Source: Ramlibacter sp. WS9
GTDB lineage: Bacteria; Pseudomonadota; Gammaproteobacteria; Burkholderiales; Burkholderiaceae_C
Direction of reading: 5' to 3'
Assembly: GCF_003797765.1 (NCBI RefSeq)
Contig: NZ_RKMB01000034.1
Span: 1-49,038, forward strand
Length of the DNA stretch: 49,038 bases
The number at the start of each line of letters is the position of its first letter. Positions within the stretch are counted from its first letter, which is position 1. Positions 30,871 through 40,103 of the stretch are shown piece by piece. Below the pieces are notes generated by a model. The model was not told the DNA's origin, searched no databases, and was given only the letters and a program-made list of their open reading frames with translations. Both the position numbers and the translations under genes were made by a program.

Positions 30871-32051
30871 GCTCCGGCATGAACGTAAGACTGGGCCAGA
30901 AAGGCGGCACTCAATATTTGCCCTTGAGCGCAGTTGCCCCATTGGTGCGGCGCGAGATTGCCATCGACTCAAACGCGACTTACACCGAGCTGGGTGTTCG
31001 TAGCTTCAACAAGGGCACGTTTCATCGGCGCACGGTGACCGGCGCAGAGTTCACTTGGCAAGGGCTCTATCGCATCAATAAGGATGATCTGGTCTTCAGC
31101 AACATCATGGCCTGGGAAGGCGCCGTGGCCATGGCCAAGCCAGAGGACGATGGCTGTATCGGCAACCACCGCATGTTGACTTGTGCATGTGACCGAACCC
31201 GAGTCGCTCCGGCTTATCTCGCTCACTACTTCACGACGTCGGAAGGCATGGCCAAGTTGGTCGCCGCGTCTACGGGGACCGTGGCGCGCAACCGTACCTT
31301 GACTGCCACGGCGCTCGGCAAGATTGAAGTGCCCGTGCCGGCGTTGGAAATTCAAGAACGGATCGTTGAGCATATGCAGGTGCTGGCCGGGAAGGCACTC
31401 AATATCAACGATCACCTCGGTGCCGTCGAGGCGGATGCCGAGCGCCTGCTTGCCGTGCGTTTTCGGGACGCGATCAGTGACGCGCCACTTCGGACGATGG
31501 CAACGGTGGCGCCGCTGGTGCGGCGCGAAGAGGAGATCGACCTTGAAGGCAGCTACCTCGAACTGGGTGTCCGGTCGTTTGGCAAAGGCACCTTCCACAA
31601 GCCACCCCTTGCTGGTGCTGAAGTTGGTACAAAGCGCCTGTTCCGTATCGAGGCAGGCGACCTCCTGTTTTCAAACGTATTCGCTTGGGAAGGCGCGATT
31701 GCCATCGCCCGACAAGTCGATGCCGGGCGATTTGGGTCGCATCGTTTCATGTCTTGTGTGGCCGACGAGAGCATCACCAGCGCCGAGTTTCTCCGCTACT
31801 TCTTCTTGACCAACGTCGGACTGGCGAAGATTAGCGAGGCGTCACCCGGCGGTGCTGGGCGGAATCGGACTCTCGGCTTGGAAAAGCTGATGGCTATCGA
31901 AGTACCTCTACCGTCACTGGACGTTCAGCGCACCTTCAATGCCCTGCAGGCCAGGATCGCCGAACTCAAAGCAAAACACGCCGCCATCCGCGAAGCCAAT
32001 CAGGCGCTGGTGCCATCAACCCTTGAACGGGTGTTCGCGGCGAGCGCATAG
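30867..32051 (+). CDS. hsdS: type I restriction specificity subunit S with two homologous halves
   Basis: The 394-residue subunit has two target-recognition domains, each followed by a helical spacer (EIQERIVEHMQVLAGKA and DVQRTFNALQARIAELKAKH). The two recognition domains are clearly homologous. Both contain APLVRRE, ELGVRSF-x-KGTFH, RL/LYRI..DLLFSN..AWEGAIAIA and a closing HR.M.C. Such subunits bind bipartite DNA. Twin domains predict two similar half-sites in inverted order. It starts ATGA-coupled to the nuclease gene. Confidence 0.94.
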   Translation: MSSGMNVRLGQKGGTQYLPLSAVAPLVRREIAIDSNATYTELGVRSFNKGTFHRRTVTGAEFTWQGLYRINKDDLVFSNIMAWEGAVAMAKPEDDGCIGNHRMLTCACDRTRVAPAYLAHYFTTSEGMAKLVAASTGTVARNRTLTATALGKIEVPVPALEIQERIVEHMQVLAGKALNINDHLGAVEADAERLLAVRFRDAISDAPLRTMATVAPLVRREEEIDLEGSYLELGVRSFGKGTFHKPPLAGAEVGTKRLFRIEAGDLLFSNVFAWEGAIAIARQVDAGRFGSHRFMSCVADESITSAEFLRYFFLTNVGLAKISEASPGGAGRNRTLGLEKLMAIEVPLPSLDVQRTFNALQARIAELKAKHAAIREANQALVPSTLERVFAASA

Positions 32052-32053
32052 CG

Positions 32054-35000
32054 ATGCAATTCATCAGGAACGGCCCCGATGTTCCGGAGCAGTTGCTACA
32101 GGCTCACGAAGACGGGCGTGTGGTTTTCTTCTGCGGTGCAGGCATCTCGTATCCGGCTGGTTTGCCCGGCTTTCGCGGCTTGGTGGACCAGATATATGCC
32201 GATTTGGGCACCACCCGAACAGTCATCGAAGATCAGGCGTACCAGAAAGAGCAGTACGACGCGACCCTCGACCTGTTGGAACGACGCTTTCCAGGTCAAC
32301 GGGCAGCGGTAAGGGCTGCGCTGGCGAAGATACTTAAACCCAAATTGCGCCGAAAGGGCGCGACCGCCACCCACGCCGCGTTACTACAACTTGCTCGCGA
32401 CCGCGGCAACAACGTCCGGCTCGTCACTACCAATTTCGACCGAATTTTCCAGCGACTATTGGGGCGGATTAAGCCCGCCGTACCGAGCTACCCAGCTCCT
32501 TTGATGCCGATCCCGAAGAACAGCCGCTGGAACGGCGTGGTCTACCTGCATGGTTTGTTGCCCGAGACCCCGGAGGAGAGCGAACTCAATCGGCTTGTGC
32601 TGTCCAGCGGAGATTTTGGGCTAGCTTACTTGACAGAACGCTGGGCGGCGCGCTTCGTCAGCGAGTTGTTCCGTAACTATATCGTCTGCTTCGTCGGGTA
32701 CAGCATCAACGATCCAGTGTTGCGCTACATGATGGACGCATTGGCTGCCGACCGAATGCTCGGTGAGTCAACGCCGCAGGCTTATGCGTTTGGCAGTTAC
32801 CTCACGGGCGGGGAAAATCAGGCGCTTATCGAGTGGCAAGCAAAGGGCGTATCACCTGTACTGTATGAGGTGGCACCGGGCACGCATGATCACTCCGGGC
32901 TTCATCAGACGCTGAAGGAATGGGCCGACACTCACCGGGACGGCGTACTCGGCAAAGAACGTATCGTGGTCGAGTACGCGATGTCGAAGCCGATGGCCAG
33001 TACCCGTCAGGACGATTTCGTCGGACGGATGCTCTGGGCGTTGAGCGACAAGCGTGCGCTGCCTGCGAAGCGTTTTGCAGAACACGATCCATTGCCGCCG
33101 TTGGAGTGGCTCGAACCTCTAGCCGAACCCCGGTTCAAGCACGGCGATCTGGCGCGCTTCGGCGTCATGCCGGACGCAAAGGAGGATGACAAGCTGGCTT
33201 TCAGTCTGGTGCAGCGCCCCGCGCCGTACAGCCGCGCGCCGTTGATGGCGCTGGTCAGCGGGGGACATACCGGCAGCGAATGGGACGACGTGATGAACGA
33301 GATAGCCCGCTGGCTCTCGCGGCACATTCATGACCCCAAACTTGTGTTGTGGGTGGCCAAGTCCGGGGGGCGACTGCATCACCGGTTTGAATGGTGGATC
33401 AAGCACGCACTTGAGAAGAGTCCGCCGCCACCGATGATGCAGACGCTATGGCGTGTGGTGCTCTCTGGACGGGTGAAGTCTCACTACGGGCGATTCGATC
33501 TCTACGACTGGCGCGAGCAGTTCAAGCGTGACGGACTAACGCCAACGCTGCGCTTGCAACTGCGCGACATTCTCAGTCCGCGCGTGCAGTTGCGCGAGCC
33601 CTTTCACGGCTGGGACGGTGCGGAAGATGGTGAACCGAAGGAGCCCAACCGGATCAGTGACATAGTGGATTGGGAGATTGTGCTTGGTACAGATCATGTG
33701 CACTCGGCGCTGCGAGATGTCCCGGACAGTCCACGGTGGCGGCAAGTATTGCTAGACCTGCTTTCTGACGCCACCAACTTGCTTCGTGACACGCTGGACC
33801 TGATGCGCGAACTGGGCGAAGTCGACGATCTACACGATCTGTCTTATCTGCGGCAACCTTCCATTGGCGAGCATCCGCAGAACAAGGCCTTTCGGGACTG
33901 GACCGCATTGATCGAGTTGACGCGTGAAGCTTGGCTGGAAACGGCAAAACACTCTCCCGACCGCGCGCGCGTGGAGGCAGAACGTTGGTTGAGCATTCCC
34001 TATCCGTTGTTTCGGCGCTTGGCGTTCTTTGCTGCTGCGCATTCTGACCTGATTGGGATCGACCGGAGTCTTGGCTGGTTGCTATCCGACAGCGGCTGGT
34101 GGCTTTGGTCGGTGGAAACCGAACGCGAAGCATTGCGTTTGTTGGTTGCACTTGCGCCGAAATTGGATGCTCAGGGTCTCGCGGCCTTGCAGCAAGCGAT
34201 TCTGCAGGGCCCCCCTCGTTCGATGTTCAGAGACGATATCGTGCCCGAGCGCTTCCAACAAACGGGCGACCGTGAGATATGGTTGCGGCTCGCCAAAGCA
34301 AACGCGGCGGGCGCGAAGCTCAGCTTAGAGGCTGAGGCTCACCTTCAGACGTTGACGCAGCGACATCCGTATCTGAAGCTGGCGACTGACGAGCGCGATG
34401 AGTTCCCGGTCTGGATGGGCGATGGCGACGAATGGCGCAAGTATGTGGTCGCGCCCAAGCGGCGCCGCGACCTAGTGGAATGGCTCAGGCAGCCAGCGAC
34501 ACCGGACCATTGGCAGGAAGACGACTGGCGGCAGCGATGCCGCGACGATTTTCCAACCACGGCTTGCGCCTTGGTGGCGCTATCTCGGGCAGGGGAGTGG
34601 CCCACTTCAAGATGGCACGAGGCCTTGCAGGCTTGGGCCGAGGACAAGCTCCTGAATCGGTCATGGCGCTGCATGGGCACCGTGCTGAATGGAGCGCCCG
34701 ATGACATGCTCAAGGAACTTGCGCATCCGCTCGGCTGGTGGCTGCGATCGATCGCCAAGACGTTTCAGGGGCGCGAGCCCGTTTTTTTCAATCTCATCTG
34801 GCGCCTACTGGCACTTGAACACGTCGATGGCGTTGAGGCTAGCGATGATCCTGTTTCACGGGCCATCAATCATCCCGTCGGTCACGTGACTGAGGCCGCT
34901 CTGCGTTGGTGGTATCGACACTCGCTCGAGGATGGACAAGGTTTGCCAAATGAGGTCAAGCCACTGTTCACCGAACTTTGCAATACGCAGATCGTCGGCT

Positions 35001-35794
35001 TCAGGCACGGTCGAGTCGTGCTGGCCGCTCATGTGATCCAGCTATTTCGTGTCGCCCCGGATTGGGCAGCGCAGTATTTGTTGCCGCTTTTCGATTGGGA
35101 GCGAGTGAGTGAAGAAGCTCGGGCAGCTTGGGAAGGTTTTCTTGGTTCACCGCGCTTATATCGACCGCTCATGGAGGCGATCAAGCAGCCATTCCTGGGA
35201 ACAGCGGACCACTACGCACAGCTGGGCAAGCACGACGAACAGTATGCTGCCTTGTTGACGTTTGCAGCCCTGGAACCCAGCGACAGCTTTTCCAAGGCAG
35301 AACTTGCAGGTGCAACACGATCACTCCCGGCCGATGGTCTGAGCAGCGCAGCGCAAGCACTCGTTCGAGCCCTGGAGGGTGCTGGCGAGCAACGCGCCGA
35401 ATATTGGCAACATCGTGTACTGCCGTATCTCAAATCGATCTGGCCACAGTCGCGCGACGTCATCACACCTACGATCTCACGAAGCCTTGCCCAGCTTTGT
35501 GTGGCGGCGACAGATGCATTCCCAGAGGCGCTGGATGAATTGAGGCACTGGTTGCAACCTCTTGAGTTTCCGGGTGACATCGTGCAACCGCTTCATGAAG
35601 CGAAACTTGCTGAAAGGTTTCCCGAGGCGGCGTTGACGCTGTTGGACATCGTGATTAGTGACAGCGCGCAGTGGCCCCCCAGCCACCTGACCGATTGCCT
35701 CCGGGCGATCGGAGTCGCCGCTCCGGCACTTAGAGTCGACGTTCGATTCCAACGGCTTTCGGAGTACCTTCGACGGCACGGGAAAGCGCCTTAG
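32054..35794 (+). CDS. SIR2-domain defence protein, 1246 residues
   Basis: Residues 20-290 are a SIR2 domain: VVFFCGAGISYPAGLPGFRGLV, TTNFDRIF near 125, YLHG near 164 with the catalytic His, and FVGYSINDPVLRYMM near 213. The last 900 residues are helix-rich and match no domain I know; no Walker motif is present, so it is not a STAND fusion. SIR2 proteins in defence loci deplete NAD+ upon infection (as in DSR1 and Thoeris ThsA). The layout resembles DSR1. It starts two bases after hsdS and ends against the next gene. Confidence 0.88.
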   Translation: MQFIRNGPDVPEQLLQAHEDGRVVFFCGAGISYPAGLPGFRGLVDQIYADLGTTRTVIEDQAYQKEQYDATLDLLERRFPGQRAAVRAALAKILKPKLRRKGATATHAALLQLARDRGNNVRLVTTNFDRIFQRLLGRIKPAVPSYPAPLMPIPKNSRWNGVVYLHGLLPETPEESELNRLVLSSGDFGLAYLTERWAARFVSELFRNYIVCFVGYSINDPVLRYMMDALAADRMLGESTPQAYAFGSYLTGGENQALIEWQAKGVSPVLYEVAPGTHDHSGLHQTLKEWADTHRDGVLGKERIVVEYAMSKPMASTRQDDFVGRMLWALSDKRALPAKRFAEHDPLPPLEWLEPLAEPRFKHGDLARFGVMPDAKEDDKLAFSLVQRPAPYSRAPLMALVSGGHTGSEWDDVMNEIARWLSRHIHDPKLVLWVAKSGGRLHHRFEWWIKHALEKSPPPPMMQTLWRVVLSGRVKSHYGRFDLYDWREQFKRDGLTPTLRLQLRDILSPRVQLREPFHGWDGAEDGEPKEPNRISDIVDWEIVLGTDHVHSALRDVPDSPRWRQVLLDLLSDATNLLRDTLDLMRELGEVDDLHDLSYLRQPSIGEHPQNKAFRDWTALIELTREAWLETAKHSPDRARVEAERWLSIPYPLFRRLAFFAAAHSDLIGIDRSLGWLLSDSGWWLWSVETEREALRLLVALAPKLDAQGLAALQQAILQGPPRSMFRDDIVPERFQQTGDREIWLRLAKANAAGAKLSLEAEAHLQTLTQRHPYLKLATDERDEFPVWMGDGDEWRKYVVAPKRRRDLVEWLRQPATPDHWQEDDWRQRCRDDFPTTACALVALSRAGEWPTSRWHEALQAWAEDKLLNRSWRCMGTVLNGAPDDMLKELAHPLGWWLRSIAKTFQGREPVFFNLIWRLLALEHVDGVEASDDPVSRAINHPVGHVTEAALRWWYRHSLEDGQGLPNEVKPLFTELCNTQIVGFRHGRVVLAAHVIQLFRVAPDWAAQYLLPLFDWERVSEEARAAWEGFLGSPRLYRPLMEAIKQPFLGTADHYAQLGKHDEQYAALLTFAALEPSDSFSKAELAGATRSLPADGLSSAAQALVRALEGAGEQRAEYWQHRVLPYLKSIWPQSRDVITPTISRSLAQLCVAATDAFPEALDELRHWLQPLEFPGDIVQPLHEAKLAERFPEAALTLLDIVISDSAQWPPSHLTDCLRAIGVAAPALRVDVRFQRLSEYLRRHGKAP

Positions 35795-38182
35795 ATGAAG
35801 TCCAAGGGGCTGCCTACGGAGATGCACGAGCCTGGGTCATTCGTAGAGCTCAAGGCTGAGAAGGCGCGACTTGTCGCGCTGCTTGAGGCGCACGGTATCG
35901 ACTGGCGCGTGCCTCCGGCACCAAGGTCGCAGCCTTCTCCAGTATCCGAACCATCAAACTTGAATACAGCCGCAAAGGTCGCCCTCTTTCGCCGCCTCTT
36001 CCGCGGCCGCACTGACGTCTACCCCATCCGCTGGGAAAGCAAAACCAGTGGCAAGACAGGCTACGCCCCTGCCTGCGCCAACGAGTGGCGCGCCGGTGTC
36101 TGCGAAAAGCCGCGCATCAAGTGTTCGGACTGCGGCAACCGCCTGTTGATCCCGCTTTCTGATTCGGTGATCTATGACCACCTCGCCGGCAAACACGTGG
36201 TGGGTGTCTATCCGCTGCTGTCCGAGGACACCTGCAATTTCCTCGCAGTCGACTTCGACGAAGCAGAATGGAAAGAGGACGCCATGGCGTTCGCCAAGTC
36301 GTTTCACGAACTGGGTGTGCCCGCCGCTCTGGAAATTTCCCGGTCGGGCAACGGCGCGCACGCCTGGGTGTTCTTCGCCGGCAGCGTGTCCGCCCGTGAC
36401 GCCCGTCGCCTGGGCACCGCCATCATCAGCCACACCTGCGCCCGTACCCGGCAACTGAAGCTGACCTCCTACGACCGGTTGTTTCCCAGCCAGGACACGA
36501 TGCCAAAAGGGGGCTTCGGCAATCTTATCGCGTTGCCCCTGCAGAAGCAGCCCCGCGAAAACGGCTGCAGCGTGTTCGTGGACGGGGCCTTGCGCCCGTA
36601 TCCCGACCAGTGGGCTTTCCTGCAGTCGATCGAGCCGATGGCGCCACACGACATCGAGCCCACAATCCTGCGCGCTGCCGGCCCAGGACACCCGCTGGAC
36701 GTGAGCTTCATCGACGATGAGGATCACAAGGAACCGTGGAAGCGATCTGCACCTGTAGCCAGGAGGCTCGCCGGACCCATGCCGCAATCGCTTTCGGTAA
36801 CGCTCGCCAATCTCGTCTACTTCGAAAAGGCGCAGCTGCCGCAATCGCTGGCCAATCGCCTGATCCGCCTCGCCGCTTTTCAGAATCCCGAGTTCTACAA
36901 GGCGCAGGCCATGCGCTTCTCGGTGTGGGACACGCCTCGCGTGATCGGTTGCGCCGAGAACTACCCGAACCATATCGCGCTTCCGCGCGGCTGTCTGGAC
37001 GCTGCGAAGGCCCTGCTGCGGGACAACGGCATCCGCTGCGATCTGCTCGATGAGCGATTCGATGGCGAGGCGCTCGACGTGGCTTTTGCAGGAACTCTGC
37101 GGCTCGATCAGGAAGCGGCCGTGGCCGCGATGTTGCATCACGACGCCGGGGTGTTGTGCGCGCCGACCGCCTTTGGCAAGACCGTGGCCGCCGCTGCGAT
37201 GATCGCCCGTCGTGGCGTCAACACGCTCGTGCTGGTGCATCGCACGGAGTTGCAAAAGCAATGGCAGGAGCGTCTGCGATCCTTTCTTGGCGCCGATAAG
37301 GGTGTGGTCGGCACCGTTGGCGGCGGCAAGGCCAAGCCGACCGGCAAGATCGACATTGCGGTGATGCAGTCGCTGTCGCGCCAGGGCGAAATCAACCCCT
37401 TGGTCGAAAACTATGGTCACGTCATCATTGATGAGTGTCACCACATTGGGGCAGCGTCGTTCGATGCGATCCTGAAGCGGGTCAAGGCCAAATACGTGCT
37501 CGGCCTCACCGCCACGCCGATCCGGCGTGATGGTCAACAGCCGATCATCTTCATGCAGTGCGGGCCGATCAGGCACACGGCTGCCAAGCCGGCGAGTGCG
37601 CCGCACGATTTGGAGGTCGTTCCGCACTCACTGCACAAGCGAATCGACCTGGCGCAGGAGGCGGGAATTCAGGACGTGTTTCGCCACCTTGCCAATGATC
37701 CGGCACGCACCGAGGCGATTGCGGCGGAAATTAAGAATGCCTTCGACCACGGTCGCAAAGTTCTGGTACTGACCGAGCGCACTGAGCATCTGCATGCCAT
37801 CTTGGCCGCTTTGGACGGGAGGCTTGCGTCGCCCTTTGTTTTGCACGGCCGGATGTCGAAGAAGCAGCGCGCCGGGTTGATCGGGGAACTCGAAGCGCTG
37901 CCGCCGGACGCGCCTCGCGTACTACTTGCCACCGGCAAGTTGGTAGGCGAAGGCTTCGACCATCCCCCGCTCGATACCTTGGTGCTGGCCATGCCGATAT
38001 CGTGGAAGGGCACGCTGCAGCAGTACGCAGGCCGGTTGCACCGCGAGCACGCGACCAAGACCGACGTGCGGATCATCGACTTCATCGACACAGGCCACCC
38101 GGCCCTGCTGCGAATGTGGACAAAGCGCCAGAGCGGTTACAAGGCAATGGGCTATCGGATGGGAGAGGACAGAACATCCTGA
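35795..38182 (+). CDS. TOTE conflict-type primase-helicase fusion
   Basis: The 795-residue protein has a zinc region (ACANEWRAGVCEKPRIKCSDCGNR, near residues 92-115) and an archaeo-eukaryotic primase core with NFLAVDFDEAEW (metal-binding D-x-D near 149) and SRSGNGAHAWVFF near 183. An SF2 helicase follows: APTAFGKT near 455, IIDECHH near 543, LTATPIRRDG, LVGEGFDHPPLDTL and YAGRLHRE. This domain order is that of TOTE conflict system proteins, which are predicted but little studied. The ATG abuts the SIR2 stop. Confidence 0.9.
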   Translation: MKSKGLPTEMHEPGSFVELKAEKARLVALLEAHGIDWRVPPAPRSQPSPVSEPSNLNTAAKVALFRRLFRGRTDVYPIRWESKTSGKTGYAPACANEWRAGVCEKPRIKCSDCGNRLLIPLSDSVIYDHLAGKHVVGVYPLLSEDTCNFLAVDFDEAEWKEDAMAFAKSFHELGVPAALEISRSGNGAHAWVFFAGSVSARDARRLGTAIISHTCARTRQLKLTSYDRLFPSQDTMPKGGFGNLIALPLQKQPRENGCSVFVDGALRPYPDQWAFLQSIEPMAPHDIEPTILRAAGPGHPLDVSFIDDEDHKEPWKRSAPVARRLAGPMPQSLSVTLANLVYFEKAQLPQSLANRLIRLAAFQNPEFYKAQAMRFSVWDTPRVIGCAENYPNHIALPRGCLDAAKALLRDNGIRCDLLDERFDGEALDVAFAGTLRLDQEAAVAAMLHHDAGVLCAPTAFGKTVAAAAMIARRGVNTLVLVHRTELQKQWQERLRSFLGADKGVVGTVGGGKAKPTGKIDIAVMQSLSRQGEINPLVENYGHVIIDECHHIGAASFDAILKRVKAKYVLGLTATPIRRDGQQPIIFMQCGPIRHTAAKPASAPHDLEVVPHSLHKRIDLAQEAGIQDVFRHLANDPARTEAIAAEIKNAFDHGRKVLVLTERTEHLHAILAALDGRLASPFVLHGRMSKKQRAGLIGELEALPPDAPRVLLATGKLVGEGFDHPPLDTLVLAMPISWKGTLQQYAGRLHREHATKTDVRIIDFIDTGHPALLRMWTKRQSGYKAMGYRMGEDRTS

Positions 38183-38202
38183 GCAAGATACTGGCGCACT
38201 GA
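38178..38202. repeat. right copy of the island-flanking direct repeat (putative attR)
   Basis: It would code I-L-S-K-I-L-A-H-stop in the frame equal to the gltL 3' end (LNKILAH). It overlaps the last five bases of the primase-helicase gene, so the gene ends inside the repeat. It probably is what remains of the gltL end of the empty site or of the incoming element. Confidence 0.75.
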
Positions 38203-38335
38203 GTCGGCTGTCATCCCGGCCCCGGATCAAGTCGGGGGTTGCAGTTCACCCGGCATCCGTGTGGGCGCGCAAAGGTGGGATGCCGCATCAAGTCCAGGAT
38301 CAAGTCCGGCATGAGTGCCTGGGTCGCCCGCATTT
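38203..38335. repeat. intergenic repeats, GATCAAGTC motif
   Basis: The 133 bases after the island hold GGATCAAGTCGGGGG, GCATCAAGTCCAGG and GGATCAAGTCCGGCATG, so the ATCAAGTC core occurs three times. It looks like fragments of dispersed extragenic repeats. No gene or tRNA is seen here. Confidence 0.5.
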
Positions 38336-38350
38336 GGGACAATACGTCCC
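38336..38350 (+). promoter_or_regulatory. small hairpin directly before pyrC
   Basis: GGGAC-AATAC-GTCCC is a perfect inverted repeat that ends at the base before the pyrC ATG and takes the place of a Shine-Dalgarno sequence. It could hide the start codon region. It might instead be the core promoter (GACAAT box) with a very short leader. Confidence 0.4.
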
Positions 38351-39382
38351 ATGACCCAGCAAATCACGATCACCCGCCCCGACGACTGGCACCTGCACCT
38401 GCGCGACGGCGAGGCGCTGAAGGCGGTGGCACCGCACTCCGCCGCCCAGTTCGGCCGCGCGATCATCATGCCCAACCTGAAGCCGCCGGTTACCACCGCG
38501 GCGCAGGCGGCGGCGTACCGCGAGCGCATCCTGGCGGCCGTGCCGGAAGGCACAGGCTTCCAGCCGCTGATGACGCTGTACCTCACCGACAACTTGCCGC
38601 CTGACGAAATCAAGCGGGCCAAGGACTTCGGCGTCGTCGCCGTCAAGCTCTACCCGGCTGGCGCCACCACCAACAGCGACGCCGGCGTCACCGACTTGCG
38701 CAAGACCTACAAGACGCTCGAAGCTATGCAGCGCGAAGGCATGCCGCTGCTGGTGCACGGCGAAGTGACGTCGCCCGACGTCGACCTGTTCGACCGTGAA
38801 GCGGTGTTCATCGACACGCAGCTCATCCCGCTTCGGCGCGACCTGCCGGAGCTGAAAGTGGTGGTCGAGCACATCACCACGCGTGAAGCTGCGCAGTATG
38901 TGCAAAGCGCGGACCGATTCGTCGGCGCGACCGTCACGGCGCATCACCTCTTGTACAACCGCAACGCGATCTTCCTGGGTGGCATCCGCCCGCATTACTA
39001 CTGCCTGCCGGTGCTCAAGCGCGAGAGCCATCGCCTGGCGTTGGTGGAGGCGGCCGTCAGCGGCAGCGCGAAGTTCTTCCTGGGCACCGACAGCGCGCCG
39101 CACGCCGCTCACCTGAAGGAACACGCCACCGGTTGCGCCGGCTGCTACACCGCGCACGCCGCGATGGAGTTGTACGCGGAAGCCTTCGACAACGCCGGTG
39201 CGCTGGACAAGCTGGAGGGTTTTGCCAGCTTCCACGGCGCGGACTTCTACGGCCTGCCACGCAACACAGGCACCATCACGCTGCGACGCGAAACCTGGAC
39301 CACGCCCGACAGTTATGCCTTCGGCGAGGCGCAGCTCAAGCCCTTGCGCGCCAACGAGGCGCTGACCTGGAAGCTGGTATGA
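38351..39382 (+). CDS. pyrC: dihydroorotase
   Basis: The 343-residue zinc enzyme closes carbamoyl-aspartate to dihydroorotate in pyrimidine synthesis. It has DDWHLHLRDG with the His14/His16 metal pair, VAVKLYPAGATTNSDAG with the carbamylated Lys near 103, LLVHGEV near 137, HITTREA, and FLGTDSAPH with the catalytic Asp. ATG 38351 matches the usual PyrC start MTQQITI. It overlaps the next gene by ATGA. Confidence 0.96.
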   Translation: MTQQITITRPDDWHLHLRDGEALKAVAPHSAAQFGRAIIMPNLKPPVTTAAQAAAYRERILAAVPEGTGFQPLMTLYLTDNLPPDEIKRAKDFGVVAVKLYPAGATTNSDAGVTDLRKTYKTLEAMQREGMPLLVHGEVTSPDVDLFDREAVFIDTQLIPLRRDLPELKVVVEHITTREAAQYVQSADRFVGATVTAHHLLYNRNAIFLGGIRPHYYCLPVLKRESHRLALVEAAVSGSAKFFLGTDSAPHAAHLKEHATGCAGCYTAHAAMELYAEAFDNAGALDKLEGFASFHGADFYGLPRNTGTITLRRETWTTPDSYAFGEAQLKPLRANEALTWKLV

Positions 39383-40101
39383 CAAGCTCGCGCAAGGTCA
39401 TGCTGCTGATCGATGCGGACAATGTGTCCGCTGACGTGATCGAGCAAGCGACCCAGCGCACCCTGGCCGAATACGGTGCCATCCACGTGCGCCGCGCCTA
39501 TTGCAACGCCGAGATGGCGGTGAAGCATCAGTTGCTGTTCAAGCGGCTGTCGGTGCGGCCAATGGTCAATCTCTCGGCTGGCAAAAACAGCACCGACATC
39601 GCGTTGGCGGTGGACGCACTGGACCTGGTACTGGCCGAGCGGCCGGATGTCGTCGTGCTCGTGTCGTCCGATTCCGATTTCGCGCCGCTGGTGATCCGCC
39701 TGCGCGAAAAGGGCTGCCGGGTCTGCGGCATCGGGCAGCAGGGCAAGACGGGGGAAGAAACGACGACGGTGTACGACGAGTTCACCGACTTGCAGCATCA
39801 CGCGGCACGCGCCCCCGCTGCCAAGAGGCCCGTCGCGAAGCGCGCGGCGCGGCCGGCCAAAGCGGCTCCGGTGCCGGTGCCATTACCCGATGGCGTTCTG
39901 CGCATCCTCGAAGCCCTCCCGGAACTGCGCGGCGGGGAGCGGATGGAACTGAACCAGGCAGCCGAAGCCCTGCGCGCGGCCCAGTTGCTGAGCCGCAGCG
40001 GCAGTTCGCTCAAGCTGTTCAAGAAGAGTCCCGATTTCTTCGCACTGACGCCCGAGGGCCATCCGAGCAAGGTTCAATACATCGGCTCACGCGCCAGGTG
40101 A
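39379..40101 (+). CDS. NYN-domain RNase-like protein with C-terminal OST-HTH/LOTUS domain
   Basis: The 240-residue protein has a PIN-like NYN nuclease domain with acidic residues in MLLIDADNVS (Asp12, Asp14), KNSTDIALAVDALDL and VVLVSSDSDFAPLVIRLRE. After an Ala/Lys-rich linker near 150, a LOTUS-type domain follows (LPDGVLRILEAL...LSRSGSSLKLFKKSPDFFAL). LabA-type proteins like this are thought to act on RNA. It is coupled to pyrC by ATGA. Confidence 0.9.
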   Translation: MTSSRKVMLLIDADNVSADVIEQATQRTLAEYGAIHVRRAYCNAEMAVKHQLLFKRLSVRPMVNLSAGKNSTDIALAVDALDLVLAERPDVVVLVSSDSDFAPLVIRLREKGCRVCGIGQQGKTGEETTTVYDEFTDLQHHAARAPAAKRPVAKRAARPAKAAPVPVPLPDGVLRILEALPELRGGERMELNQAAEALRAAQLLSRSGSSLKLFKKSPDFFALTPEGHPSKVQYIGSRAR

Positions 40102-40103
40102 CG

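Noticed and set aside
35954..37627. Minus-strand frame of 557 codons against the primase-helicase
   Set aside because: No recognisable domain, and the plus-strand gene has all its motifs.
25396..38350. tRNA gene or integrase marking the island ends
   Set aside because: I looked at both borders and found neither a tRNA-like fold nor a recombinase gene. The gltL end repeat is the only border signal.
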